Source: Rhopalosiphum padi
Lineage: Eukaryota; Arthropoda; Insecta; Hemiptera; Aphididae
Assembly (NCBI RefSeq): GCF_020882245.1
Contig: NC_083598.1
Location: forward strand, 54,287,858 to 54,351,857
Direction of reading: 5' to 3'
DNA length: 64,000 nucleotides
Made by a program: the position numbers and the translations under genes. The number at the start of each line of letters is the position of its first letter. Positions within the stretch are counted from its first letter, which is position 1. This document shows positions 50,101 to 64,000 of the stretch, one piece after another. The notes under the pieces were generated by a model. The model made no database searches. It had not been told where the DNA came from and was given only the letters and a program-made list of their open reading frames with translations.

Positions 50101-53100
50101 TAAACGCTATACAGCTTTTTTAAAAAACAAAAAGTAATACAATTTAAGTAGATAAATAATACCTAAAACATATTATATTTTATAATAATTAATAATTGAA
50201 TTGAAACAAGTTAATATGTTTAGAAAAAGAAAAGGAGAGGACCAAATTAGTTTGTAACGTGCAATGACAGTGTTATGATTTTATCATAGTGAGGATTAAA
50301 CATTGGTACGTGAAATGAGAAAATGGTTTAAATTTAATTAACTTGATATATATTTATGTAAAATGTTGACATTTGATACATTTTTAATAAACATTTTTTA
50401 AACTAGATTTGCTAAAACGAGAGAGTGATCACAATGAGAGGTTAGAAGAGAAGGAATACATTTTAAGAACATGGCTGGAAAATTCAAAAATGTACACTGG
50501 TCTCTTTCAAGTTGACAAGAAGTAGGAGCTACACTAGGATCTTAAAGGCTAGAGTCATATTCAAATATTGGACTGACGAATGCACAATTTTAAGCTTTCA
50601 AGGCAGGCGTTGACAGTTGAAACTCATTTGCTACTCATCTAATAAAATCTAAAGAATCAATATCACATTACCACGGCGAAAATTTCCCGCGACCACTGGA
50701 TCGCAGGATTGCGCAATTCTCCGAGACGAGGGTCACACGTTGTCGTCATCGTTTCCAATCGTTTAACGGAATCTGCTGTTACGCACATAAATACGATACG
50801 TAACGTGTGAGTAGGCGTGGGTGGGCACGGGATGTTATGTGTGCGTATAAGAATAATATAATATTTTATGTTATGGAAGGATAATCGACACGCGTTTTAA
50901 CGGCAGTCGTCCTTCAACTTGACACTACCCCCGCTCCTGTAATTGTACGTGCGTTGTCGTCACGGTGAAAATGCGATGCGCGGCGGTCGATCGATTAACC
51001 GGTGGAACTCTGGTCGTTAAAACCGACCGTTTGTTTATTATTATTTATTTTAATAATATTATTATGATTTTTGGTGTTTTTGTTATTATTATTATTATTA
51101 AGTATACTATTGTCGTTATCGATTACGAGTGTGCGGGTATCGTGATGATGATGATGTACACATATAACACGTGCGGGGGACGAGAATTCGAGAGGGAAAA
51201 GCATTGACGAAGCACACGCGTCGTGGGAGATTCGCTTTCGCCTTCTTATTAGCGAAAAATGTAGTTTAGACGCGCTGTACCGAGTACAGTATCCTTGCCA
51301 GACGAACAGCCTCGTCTGGATCGGCTTGTATACATTAATTTTACGCGCGTAAATTATATATACTCGTATAGGTACGATGACCCACACCGTCGGCAATGTA
51401 ATAGGTATAGCCGGTATAGGTAATCTATCTTTAAGTAGTCATATAGGTGCATTGATGTTTATTCAAAACCACTCGGGAACCCATTTCTTTGACATACGCA
51501 TAACTTAATGTGGATAATAATATTATTACCCGTAGGTGGCAGTATTTTAATCGATGTCTTACTGTTTCATAATAATGTCTACTGTACATTATTTTGTTTC
51601 CTTACATATTTATATAATTATAATATTATAATATATTACGATGGTATACGACCGCGTTGCCAAACGTTTCGTCAAATAACTTGTAGAGTAAATAGTAATA
51701 AAGTCCTGTGACCTGTTATATATTATAATATATTATAGGCATCGTAATATGTATAGAACACGTATTAATATATTATGATATATATTATACTCATACATGT
51801 AGACCTGCCGACCGATGTAATAATTAAAAAATTGACTACGCAATTACGCGAGTTTTTATATATTATAATTATTAATGTTTTTTTTACGAAATACTCGTAT
51901 GTGTGCGTAGTTTATTATAATATATAAACTGGCACCATATTGCGTTAATGTATTACAGTACTTAACTGTATAACCCCCAAAAGTTCATAGCATTGAACCG
52001 GCTTTCGTCAGACCAGCCCAAGTCATTGAATAATTTATTTTATTGAATAATATTTGTTCGCCCCGAGCTTGTAATAATAAGGTTAAATCAAATACGGGTT
52101 ATCAGGATTATCGCGGCTTAAATCACTAAAAACAGTTATAAGAAACGCGCTTGCGATCAATGCAAGTGACTTTATTATAATTGACGTTTAAACCCATAAC
52201 CGGCAATAATCCCTTGCGAACCGCAATTATTATTGTCCGACCGATTTATTGCGATCAAGTAACCATAAAATAGGTACACCTGTTTGATGTTTGCAAGTGA
52301 TAGACAGATAGTACACTTTAATCCAAACCATCAAACAATGTCATAAATAATTTACTAGAAAAACGACGGCACGCTGTAAAAATATAATAGCGATTTATTA
52401 CTATTTTTTGATTCGTTTAGAAATTAATCGTTGTCAATATTATATATTTCTGCGATCAATTATGATCGTATTATATTATTTTCCTTGGTCATATTTTTAA
52501 ACCTTATTAATTAATTGAGCAAAAAATTAAATCGGAGAAATTTACTGTGCGATTATTTAAATAATATGTAATGACTTATACATAGATTAATAATTAATGA
52601 TTGTATATAAAAATTGTAAAAAATATAAATATAATGATATTATACATTATGTGCGTGCTCGTAAAAGGCGTTTCAGTGCCGTTTTAGCAATGTCATATTT
52701 CATTTATACCGTAAGATAAGTATTTCAGATTATTAAATGGTGAAATTATTGTTTAATAATCACAATAAAAACAAACCACTCCCGGAAATCGACATCCTGC
52801 GGGCAAAGTTATATTATATTATTATTTACTTTGTGGTTGTACTTGAATATCGCAAATATATAATTGGACAGAATTCCATTGTGATAATTAATATTCGACC
52901 CACAAAACATTTTAAAGAATTTATGCGAAGCTATTAATTATTATTGACAAACCTACCTCGCGACAAGGTTATACTCGTAGAAATAAATTGTATCGAGGTC
53001 GAAAAAAATATGAGATTATAATATGAGTAACAACTACTACTGTTCTGTTGTAATTTTAATTTCAAAACAAAACGATTTAATCTACGTCAATTATATTGTA

Positions 53101-55999
53101 TAATGTTTATATATATATATAAATACGAACTCTTGTAGGAGATACCGATCGAGTCGCCGAGACATAGCTCACCTTGTCTGTGTGACCCATAACCGAACTC
53201 GTTTATTTTCTTGTACGGTAGTCCTAGGGCATTTTTTCCGCATGATTTACACATTATAAACTGTCACTTACGTGTATCTAATATTATCATTATTATTATT
53301 ATTATAATGCGACGTGTGTAAGCGTGAATAAAAGTTGTGCGCTCCGAGCATAACATTATGTTATTGTGTTCTCTCCATGTAGGTATATAGGTATATAATA
53401 TACATTAATATGTGCATAATATGCGTGTGTATATGTGTGTTTCTATGGGCATTAAGAACATTATAAAATAATCTGTTGTCGTGTGTCGTAAAAAATAACG
53501 ACAATATAATCTTCTTGTTAGTAAACGTTTCTGTGTTTATATGTTATATCACAATATATTATGTGCATAAAGTACACTACATTATATTTTTTAAAGTAGG
53601 TAAATGTAGGGTAATCCAATGCGTGATTGATTTATTACGTAGAATGATGAGCCCGCGATTTTTAATTAAGCGCTGTCGACAACAGATTATATATAATATA
53701 TACTCATATTATTTATATTATTAATTATAAATTATGATGTATAATGATTATAAAGCTAGGATTTATGTGCACTATAAAATAGTGAATTGTTTAAATATGT
53801 ATTTAATTTTCTTAAAATGCAATAAAAAAATACATACAATAAAGTTATAAAAATATACAATGAAATTATCAATAATTTCCAATATATTATATTACTTGTA
53901 AGTAAAAGTGGTGAAGCATTTTCTATAGTTTTAAAATTTATATTGTGTGGAAAAACTAAAGTTACTCTTAAAATTAAATTATTTCAAGTACTCTCTAATA
54001 AATCCATAGAATTTTTAATAGAAATGTATTTTATGCTTAAGACAGAGTAACTGATTTTATGGAATTTGAATTATCAGCGTAATATGATGTGATATCCATC
54101 GCGTATTTCATTGAAATAAATCACAAGGTGTATTATGCATTCCTCGTGTTTATTTAGTTAAAATATGCAATAATATGCAACATAAAGTTAAAATATGCTA
54201 AATAGATAGATAATTTGTGTTGATATGGGGTGATTCGCGGACATCACTAACTAAAAATATATTTGTAAAAAGGTGCTATAAAAAGTCATTATTGTATATA
54301 TTATATTATAGTTCTAAATTCTAATAATGGTATTGAAAATATGCTACGCATCGTTATAACATACAAAAACCTCGTAATTTGTCTATATCTACTCGATATA
54401 TTATTATAATATGTTGTACTTATAAATAATTGAAAATTAGACGAAAAATATTATTATGAATTATGATACCATAAAAAATTATCTCACTGGTTAGTTTTGC
54501 TTTATAAGGTCATTTTTATAACAAAGTCATTGTGTAAATAAGATTATTATGAGGGTGATATCGGTAATTATACAACGAAAAAAATCATACATAATATTAT
54601 ATGCGTCCTTACAATATAATGTCCTTAGACTTAAATGCTTATCGTTTCGATTAGACCTATATATCTAAGTGCGTATATATCTATAAAGTATGTAATTTAT
54701 TATCGGTATGCGGTGATAATTTAAGTACCAAATTATTGAAAATATAATAAAAAATGGAACACGGATAAGGTCATTAATATATTATTATTATGTGTATCGA
54801 TCATTATATTATAGATTTGTAATGCAAACTGAGTACCTACATCCATTTACTCGTATTATTTATATACGATTATTTTTCAATGCAATTTATCAACCAATAG
54901 AAACATAACGCTTTGTAAATCATGTGTATGAAAAAGATATTTGTTTGGATACTATAATGCTCTGTATACAGACATTATATTATAGGTATATATAATATAT
55001 ATATGTACCTAGATGTTGATATATTACACCTTTAGAATAATATAATGTATATTATACGTCATATCACTATGATATTTTATAAGTAATAACAATAAGTAAA
55101 ACTAATAACTATGTGTCTATGTATCCTTAACGCTTATCGAGTAACAGCGATGTGTTCCTATATTACATGTTATACAATATTGTTATACGACGTGCAATAC
55201 ATTATAGGTAAGTTGAGAGTATTTAATATCAAATTTACATCAGAATGGTGTGAGTGTGCGTGTGTGTGGTATACGCTAAACAGGACACAGAATAGATCCC
55301 AAGGTATAGTTTTTCACAATCGTTTTTACTATCACCTGGATATTATACAATCGGATCACTTTGCTGAAACAATTCCATAATGAAACAAACAAGAGGGCAT
55401 TGATCAAACAACTATTTGCCGGGACCGGTTTTCGTCTACACTTTCATTTAACAATGAAAGTCCGGTTTTTCGTATTTATTATTATTTAATTTTATGTATA
55501 AATATATAGAGTATCTTTATTATATTCTATATATAATATCAATTCTTATTTATAAAATGGCGATTACGGTCCATGAATATATTATTATAACGATAAATTT
55601 CGATTTCTTACGGTCAACACAATTCGGATCACCGTGAAGTATTTGGTGACACGTACTTTGCAACCTTAAGCGCAACCTAGGATATCTGTATACACACACA
55701 GTTTAACACCTTCTAAACCTTCAATAAAAAGAGGGTCATTCTGCTGACTTTCAACTGTTTTAAATAATATAATATAAAATATTATATTTATTACGTATGT
55801 ATATGATGTCAAAAAAATAATCGATTAATTTGCTAGTACATGACAGAACTTAAATTCTGATTACTAATTTTATCATTCACTTCCCCACACGGAGTAGTCT
55901 TTCATCCCGCAGCATGGCATTAACGATATAACATATAGGTATACTGCAGATATATCTCATAAATCATAACAATATTATATCCGTCACGCAAGCCGCGCA
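50101..55999. other. Gene-free AT-rich region
   Basis: Open frames are short and none looks like protein. Simple ATT/TAT-type runs occur (for example 51077-51101 and 53281-53306). Confidence 0.35.
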
Positions 56000-56192
56000 T
56001 TACGATGACCACGACAGAGGGAGCCTATATAGGCCCACATACGAAACGTTTCGCGTGCCCGCCGACGTATCTATTATATGTACGTGTGGGCACGCATCTA
56101 TAGGTACCTAAACTTACAATATGCGCCCGTTGACAATACCCATTACGCAATGCAACGCAACGTTGCAATTGTTACAAATTAGACAAGTGCAG

Positions 56193-56231
56193 TAATAATA
56201 ATAACAATAATAATAATAATAATAATAATAT
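56193..56231. repeat. (AAT)n microsatellite
   Basis: A run of AAT units with one AAC interruption near its left end. Confidence 0.85.
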
Positions 56232-57385
56232 GTGGTCTACGTCGAGATGATTGATTGTGTTTATCGCGCTGCCGCAATTGCGGGCATGCGTGTGCCGCAA
56301 CGTCGCGGTCGTCGTGACAAAAACGAGACCAGCGTTGAAGTCTCCAGCGACTGTTATATCATATTATAAACTACTATTATTGTATCTAACCGCGATGATG
56401 TATAATGTACGAGCGCAGGATGGCGTGACAAGTGGGTGCCGCTAAACCAACGTATGTGTTATAAACTTATAATATAATTGCTGGAGTGAAATTTATAAAT
56501 TATAATATTATATGAATTGAATAGGAAGGTACACGTATTCTTATTTAAAAAAAAAGTAAAAAACCAAAAATGGACGCAAAATTTCACCGAAAACGTACAA
56601 CGTTTTTGCAACGAAAAATACACAATATGTATAATAATATAAACTTTTATATAGAATAATAATACATTATATATGTTGTCGTCCTTCCGGTACGATCTGA
56701 ATTACGTATGTAATCCTGTATATATTCTTCCGCAACGTGTTGCGAAATTCAGCAGGTCGTCAGCACGAGGTGTGCGTTATACACCCAATAATATATTATA
56801 TAGCACGTGTTTGATATATGTATATATATATTGTCATCGGAAAAAATCTCGCGCGCCCAACTCGACCGTGAAATAATAAACCGTCGCGGTATCGTGTGTG
56901 GTAATGAGCGGTGACGTCGATGTCGTACTTATATATATATATTACAGTTTATAAATGTATGTGTATAATATTATGTGATATCCATTATTATCACGCAGTG
57001 GAAATGTGGAATGTCGTCCGACGGTGAACGTAATGACCCCGGAGCTTAGTGCGCACAAATACTTTAAACAGTATATTATATACTGTATATAGCTGCGATC
57101 GATGGCCGAGAGCGCGGGCACGGCCGTTGCCGGGATCGAAGTCCGCTGCTGCCGCAGTTATATATTTACATTGATATATTATCTTATAAAATCGTGTCCG
57201 AGCTGCTGTGTATCATAAGAAATTTGCACCGGTTTCATCATAGTTGTGCACATTATAACATGGTAATATTGTAATAACGCCCATTTATATTTTTAATATG
57301 TGTGTGTGAGTGAGTGCGCCCATTTTGTAATACCATATAGTTTATATACATGTATATTTCACCGTAAATGAACACACACGACAGC

Positions 57386-57410
57386 ATATATATATATATA
57401 TATATATATA
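57386..57410. repeat. (AT)n microsatellite
   Basis: About 12 uninterrupted AT units. A shorter AT run lies at 13801-13820. Confidence 0.85.
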
Positions 57411-60298
57411 ACACATGCATGTATAATATATTATGTAGATTAATGTCGGTATATATATATTGAATACGGTTTGCTGTGTGTGTCATCTGCTCCCGCCGAG
57501 AGCGATATTAAACTAAACTATATAGATTATAAACCTATATAGTATTGCGGAGATATATATATTGTAGAAATAAAAAGTTTCATTAAATATTATATATATT
57601 ATACTCTCTCAGTGCGGTGTGTGCGATATAATAGAATATGATCCGCGAACGTGACAACGTGAAAATCTGCGCTACTGATTCATATTTTTTAAACGCGTTG
57701 CATAATAAATATACTCAGCGGGTTTTCATGCAGATATCATAATCGCAACGATATCATAGATATTATTTATTGATGGGGTTTTTTTTTCTTATTTTTCGTA
57801 GGGCTTGCTTATATATGTATGTGTGTGTATATAGCGACTATATAATAATGTACTGCAGTAAAACACATAACTACTATACAATAGTCTTCGGGCCCAAGGA
57901 CGGGTCGTGAAAACCGCACGGAATCGAAAACACAATTTTCGCGTGTCGCGACCGCCGGTCGGATTTTTTTCTTCTAAATATTTGATTTTGTAACGAGTCC
58001 TTCGAAATACCGCCGAGGACCAGCAGCAGCACGCCGCGCGCGATGTGCTCGTGAAAAAATGATCGATTACGGTGTTATTTCAATACGTTTTATTATTCAG
58101 TATTTAAATTGGCCAATGCGCTATTTCGCCGCCGACGAGACGTTCTCACGACCGCACACGCATACTGCAGCACACGCGTCGATGCGGTGTATATACTGTG
58201 CAGCCTAAATGTACTTACTACACCGTTCGTCAATATTTCACGTGCTCTTTTATATTATATTTTATACATATTTATTACACAACGGATTTAATTAACTTTT
58301 CATCCATACATACGCATATCGATATAGTACCTATATACAAACGCGTATACAGCGATAAATGTTTTCATATATATGCATATGCTGTATATAATATATTATA
58401 TTATTATACAATAATTTGCGTAGTCGTGAATATAATAAATTATTATGTATAATATATGCATACATGGGTAAATTCGAATTGGGAAACGCGCGCATAAGTG
58501 CGAACAATCCGTTTTAATGAGCTCCTAATTTCTCCTCGTTAATCCGAAACGTCATCCGACCAATATAATAATGTGTGCATGTAATATAGGTACAATGCAT
58601 GTACTTGCGACTTGCGTCTATTATTATTGTACCTAGCGTTATATATTATCGTACACGAAATCGTCGAATAAAATCGTGTCCGTTGTCCGTAAACGTATTT
58701 ATAACGATCTATATATTATGTGCGCGTATATGATGGATTTTCAGATCGGGATATGAGAATAAATCATATTATTATTTTTATTATTATTATAACTGTTATT
58801 ATATTCAGAGACGTCGGTTTCATTTAATATACGAAATATACCTATGTGGTTACTCACACGCCACATTACGTAGTCGTTCGTTTCCCGAAAATCTCATTAG
58901 ACAAACGATAGGTAATATGTATTGCTTTCCGGCTGCCGAGCGCGAAATCTCGTCAAAATGCATCACGCGAGCGTTAGATAATGCTGCTGTACTCGGAACA
59001 CGATCGAAATGTTATTACATATCGTTGTATGCGTCATATTATATGATTGTATATATTACACGCAGTGGCACGTTCCCATAGGATATACATATATAGGTGT
59101 AGGTAGATATTATACATAGTACGTCGTGTGTTTTCGATATTTTGTTGATGGATCAAAATAGTAATTAATGTCGGACAAAATATAATTCTTTAACGCGATG
59201 CAGGTCCCGCCGGTGTTTCCCACCGAACTCATGGCGGTTAATTACAGATCTCGCGCGTCTGAACTCCGAATGGATTATAACTTGGAATTGTTACGTCTGC
59301 GGGCAAAAACGAATCGTTTGGCTTGTTCGATGATCATAATTTACTTTGTCAATTTATCTATAATTCATAGGTTTTATTAAAATGTTGTACATAGGTGTTA
59401 ACTGTTCAGAAAAATTTTAGTTTGAATTTTATTCGTGATCGTCAACATCTTTAAGAAACATCTGTACGGTTGGACACTCCGACGGCTTAGTACATATTAT
59501 TACGTATACTTTCAAAACACTTTTGTATGGGATCATCACAGCAGCGCATAGTATACCTACGCGTTATTATGTATCACTCACGTTATATAGGTACATTATA
59601 TTATATAGTGTGCTTATGCTGCGTTACAGGTCTAAAACGTTTTATAATAATATGACGGTAAACGATAAAAATATATGTCGTTATTATACGCATATATAGA
59701 TTGGTCGAGCCGCGGGCGTCGTTCGATTTGTATATATCATATTGAAATTATGTCAAATTTAACGGGCAGGCAAATTTTTCTCATTCGCGGACCACTTCAA
59801 AAACATTTCACGTTTCCTGATGGTGTGGTACAGATAATAAAGACGATGTTACAATAATGATAATATATATTATAATAACAAGTCGCCGATAAATGGCACC
59901 GCCTTATATCCAAGACCGAGTTAGTCGTGATCGTTATTATATTATGCAGGCACAGGGACCCGCGCGGTCTCATACGTTATTTGTCGTGTGCTGCGTACCT
60001 ATACACTTCAGCGTGTTCGTATATATATATAAATATATATAGCAGTGTAAAGAATGAGGTCATATACACATTGTATGTATATATATATGCATTATATATT
60101 GTATACATATTGTCGTGTACACAATATTTTTTTGTGATGAATGTTACGGATTTACGACGCTCTGCTCACAATCATCCAATGCAGCGTGTGCGCATAATAT
60201 TCGTTTCGCGTGTACCTATATGTATACTTACGTCATTATAATACGTGTGCGGTACAGTACACCTATATATACACAGAAAAACACGACGCTTTCCTCGT

Positions 60299-60316
60299 AA
60301 ACACACACACACACAA
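60299..60316. repeat. (AC)n microsatellite
   Basis: About eight AC units; a similar ACAC run occurs near 61113-61128. Confidence 0.8.
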
Positions 60317-63300
60317 AGATGCGCGAGTATTTATAATCGCATGTAAATTTTATGCGTCCGCCCAAACGACCGCGGCATGTATAATATATTAACGCGCATG
60401 TTTATTGTTATTGTCGCGGAGCTTTTCTCTGGGTCGTCGTCGCCTCGTCGGCGCGTCGACGTCTCAATACGACCGATTTTAATAATAATATAGTTACGCG
60501 TCGGTATCTATGGTATAGCAATGAGTGCAAACCATGTATAATATAGCCAGACCGGTGCTGTAAGAAATTTCCAATTGAGAAATGTCTAAACATTTCTAAA
60601 ATATTTCTAGTGGCCCGTAATTTCCAGAAAAAAACACGTTTTAATTATTGTTTATGTATTATCTGTTTTTAAATTGTAATTTGTATAATATCGTTAGCTG
60701 ATAATCTTGTAAGTTCTTGTATTTTTCTCCGTAACAACCGAGTTACATAGTAATAGCAACCTCGAACCATAGCCATTTCCATAAAAGCTTAATTTATTAC
60801 ATTATAGCATTTTAAAAATCAGTCGTGATAATAATTTACTGCGTTTGTACACGTTTCTGCCGATTTCGTATATATACGCCGGATGACATATTATAATGCA
60901 TAGTGAATAACGGAATCGTTGAAAAATAAAATGTAAATTCGATTGTTGAAAGTAATGATGATAATTCGATAATCGTCGTCGTATATCAAACTCTGGGACG
61001 AGTCGTTTTCAATCGTACTCGCATCGTGTATTTCGCTCTCGAGCACCTCTGTACACGCGATCGTTAAGAGCTTCACAGATTACAGCACGTATCATATACG
61101 ATTTCATTCGTACACATACACACACACGCTGTCTGGTATATCCGGACACATGGTATTATATTAATTGTACGTATCTATAGATATAGCGGAAATCGTCAAC
61201 ATTGTACAGTATTATTAAATATTAGTATACGTTGTATAGAAGTGTTGCGCATTTAACTTTTTCTTTTTCGAGACTCTTATATCGAGATGTATTTAGAGAT
61301 TTGACGCCCTATGGCCTATAGTTTATAATATTATTCATAAATTAATATTATATTTAGCAAAATAAGCAATAACATCAAATATATTTAATTCGCATACAAC
61401 ACTGTATACAAATGTCGCATGGTGGCGGGGATAATGACGAATTGACGAATTTTTCAGTTGTTCGTATTCACCCACAATAATAAGCCCGACCTCGGGGAGA
61501 CCGATGATTGCATAATGATTATGAATTATAATAATATTATATTTATAAAAAAAAAATGCATTAAGTATTTTTTAATAGAGTTATTGGAAAAATTAGCTTA
61601 TAATAGATTTTTTATGTGATGCGGATTGTATAGTATTGTTGTTATTGTACAACGAACAGACTACCTTGGTTGAATAGTGTACGGTTGAGCTATCTCGGAA
61701 AATTCAAACGCTATTTTCTATATATAGTAATTATATGACTGTTATATAATATATTGTTATCTTTGAATACTTGAATTGGTATTTTCTTCTCTGCAGGCGG
61801 CGCTAGTATGTCCGTCAAAACGATTATAACAATATGACGATCGACCCGCTCTCCTTGCATACACCACGCCAAAGAAAATCAGTAAAACGTCCACACACAT
61901 TACGAGAGAGACAGAGCACGTGAAATTAAATATCATAACAGTTTTCGTTCTCCCGAGTTAGTGCTTTATTCAAACGCCCACGATTTATACTATGATATTA
62001 TTATTATATCATATTTTCGGGCGTTAAAATGTTTGGTGCTCGGCACTGGACGACCGACGACGGTGCGTGTAAGTACACACAGCTCGGCGCTTGCTCGCGA
62101 GTTGGGTCCAAAACAATGGCGTTAAATGATAACGAACAGCGAAACGTGACTGGCGCTATATTCAGTGAATACATTATGATAGTATATTATGTCTATTATG
62201 ATATAATATTATACGACGGGGCGCCGTGTTATGTCTTTTTTGAGTACTCGGTGTACCAGACTTACGGTGTACATGACTATGCGAGACGCGTCATATATCA
62301 TATTATTATATTGCTTATATAGTATACACACACACATATATATATACATGTACACCGTGGACCAAGTTATAGGTCTGTGATGTATATACAAACGGCGTTG
62401 GGACTCACATCTGTCGGTATGATATATGTATGATATATCATCATGATTCATGCAGACGTATAATGATATGTTACATGACGACCGCGGTGTGTTTCGAGTG
62501 TACGCTTACACGGGAATAATAATTATTATTAATTATATATATATAGAAAAACGGAAGAAAATATTCGTGACATTTCGATGGTTCTCCGGCCGAATTTACT
62601 GTGCTGCATTATGATGCATTTAAACATATAGGTCTGCAGGTAACTCGTGTATATTATATTATTGCACCTGCTACGTATCTACTTAAACATTTTACGTCCT
62701 TTCACTTGGCCGGGGCTTTGTACATAACAGCGACAACAGTATAACGATATTAAAACACATAGGTATTATTATTTAGGCGACGGTATCACGGTCGTGCATT
62801 ATATTAATAGGCGCAATGCTCATATATACAGGCTCATCCCTCTCCGGCGAGGTTTACTCTTTCCGGACGACAATGGACCCAATAATATAATGACAATATT
62901 GTGTTTTCGAGATCGAGCATTCAGTCGTCATAACGCATCAATAGCTCCTATATATCATAAATTCATAAATATAGACATGTACAATTTCGTCCCCGAGTAG
63001 TTTCCGTTTCCATTCTTCAGATAATACCACAGAATAAATGAAATAATTTAATAATTAAATAATTGTATATTGTATTCCGTGACAATACCGTAATCGTATA
63101 TTATAATACAATATCATTACAATTTGTTAAGATTGTATTGTCGTGTATATGTTGCGTTGCGGACACAAGTGCTGTAGATAAGCTCGCACTGTTTATCAGT
63201 ACAGGACACGTCAAGATGAGCTTCAGCGTAAACTTTTTACTCCGCTTCGATACCAATGAATCGCATTGCAGTCGTCGTCTGTCGTGTGTTGCAGCTATTG

Positions 63301-64000
63301 CATTGCGATTGCATACCCATCGATGTCCGTCGTCTATAAGAAATAATCCGTTTCGACATTTGCCACGCCTCGAGACCAGAAGCTGTGCAACCATGCTGCA
63401 GTAGTGGTTGCCTATATTGCCTATATATATTAATTGATTATATATGTGGATTGCAATCAGCCGGTTGGCGTATGATTGATGATGACCCGGTTGGAAAAAA
63501 ATCTTCTACATTCGACTACTATATAGACGCATTCATATATAATACACGTAATAATAATACTGAAGTTTATAACAGTATACGCTGTGATACACTGATACTT
63601 TACTGTACGGTTAGCTCGGCCCTCGCCTGGATTATCGCGATAGAGAAAAAATGTATATATTAACGAGCGATCCCCGAGCATGGCAATTGTTTTTATATGA
63701 ACCAACGTACGCCCTCGGTATACATCAATGTGTGCAGTGTAGTGTGTGTATTATGCGCTAAATGGGTCGCGTAGCTCGGACGCGCGTCGGGTTATGTTAT
63801 GTTGGGTCATAGGTTAACCTAACAGCGCCTTCTAAACTGTAATATCTAATGTGATTCGCATTTGATGTACGCCGTTCCGACATCGTCAAGTATATCGGTT
63901 GGTTAAAAACAAATTCATCGATGACATCGTAGGTTTCTCTTTTTCGAAGAATAAAAATGAAAATATGTGCTTGCAACATTATAGGAACGGGTTTTTCGTA

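Larger units (their letters stand above)
56000..64000. other. Gene-free CpG-rich region with microsatellites
   Basis: No supported gene. CpG-dense patches at 57095-57150, 57885-58060, 58921-58990 and 60410-60470 alternate with simple repeats. Few transposon-like sequences were seen. This may be regulatory DNA or first-intron DNA of the peroxidase or of a gene beyond 64 kb. Confidence 0.35.

Noticed and set aside
51077..51101. Possible regularly spaced repeat array
   Set aside because: It is a simple ATT microsatellite, with no spacers and no array structure.
62029..62322. 97-codon frame starting MFGARHW
   Set aside because: It ends in low-complexity Tyr/Ile sequence from AT-rich DNA and has no splice or domain support.
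63063..63404. 113-codon plus-strand open frame overlapping a 97-codon frame on the other strand
   Set aside because: Both strands are open because of base composition. Neither translation looks like a protein family.
63811..63824. AGGTTAACCTAAC as a telomere-like (TTAGG) repeat
   Set aside because: Only a single palindromic word is present, not a repeat array.

Overview
The window looks like nuclear DNA of a sap-feeding hemipteran, most probably an aphid. This rests on the AT-rich sequence full of TAGGTA/GTATA words, the short introns, the many small DNA-transposon relics and the set of genes. All genes are eukaryotic and most are split by introns. I rebuilt exon structures by hand from splice sites, reading-frame continuity and conserved protein motifs. 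No species can be named from sequence alone.

Layout. 1-2723 (+): the last ~907 codons of SKI3/TTC37, a TPR scaffold of the cytoplasmic Ski complex, open to the left edge. 3693-6625 (+): a five-block gene whose C-terminal half resembles the FANCE C-terminal domain. 9347-11103 (-): archease, the cofactor of the RTCB RNA ligase, with a 25-nt microexon. 12.85-19.2 kb: four diverged tandem copies of a unit made of a TATA-like box, an exon-like block and a conserved 5' splice site. 19.7-20.44 kb: a recent 196-bp tandem repeat with exon-like cassettes. 21644-25431 (+): ribosomal protein P1. 26066-28525 (+): peroxisomal (S)-2-hydroxy-acid oxidase, complete over nine exons. 29.5-31.2 kb: transposon debris. 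31536-33690 (-): a THAP/P-element-type transposase gene that has lost its catalytic middle. 34267-36082 (+): a divergent ACAD9-like protein, whose 3' exon and downstream sequence are duplicated at 37.7-38.46 kb. 38517-43113 (-): a secreted animal haem peroxidase of the chorion-peroxidase type, 12 coding exons.

43.1-64 kb holds no gene I can support. The peroxidase coding start directly follows a 3' splice site, so its 5'UTR exon and promoter must lie in or beyond this stretch. The stretch becomes CpG-rich with few recognisable transposons toward the right, which suggests regulatory or first-intron DNA of the peroxidase or of a gene beyond 64 kb.

The genes do not form one pathway. They are mostly housekeeping: RNA decay (SKI3), RNA ligation (archease), translation (P1), peroxisomal oxidation (HAO) and complex I assembly (ACAD9). 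The unusual material is the tandem promoter/first-exon-like array with its neighbouring cassettes (12.85-20.44 kb), the decayed ACAD9 active site with its duplicated tail, and the internally deleted transposase.
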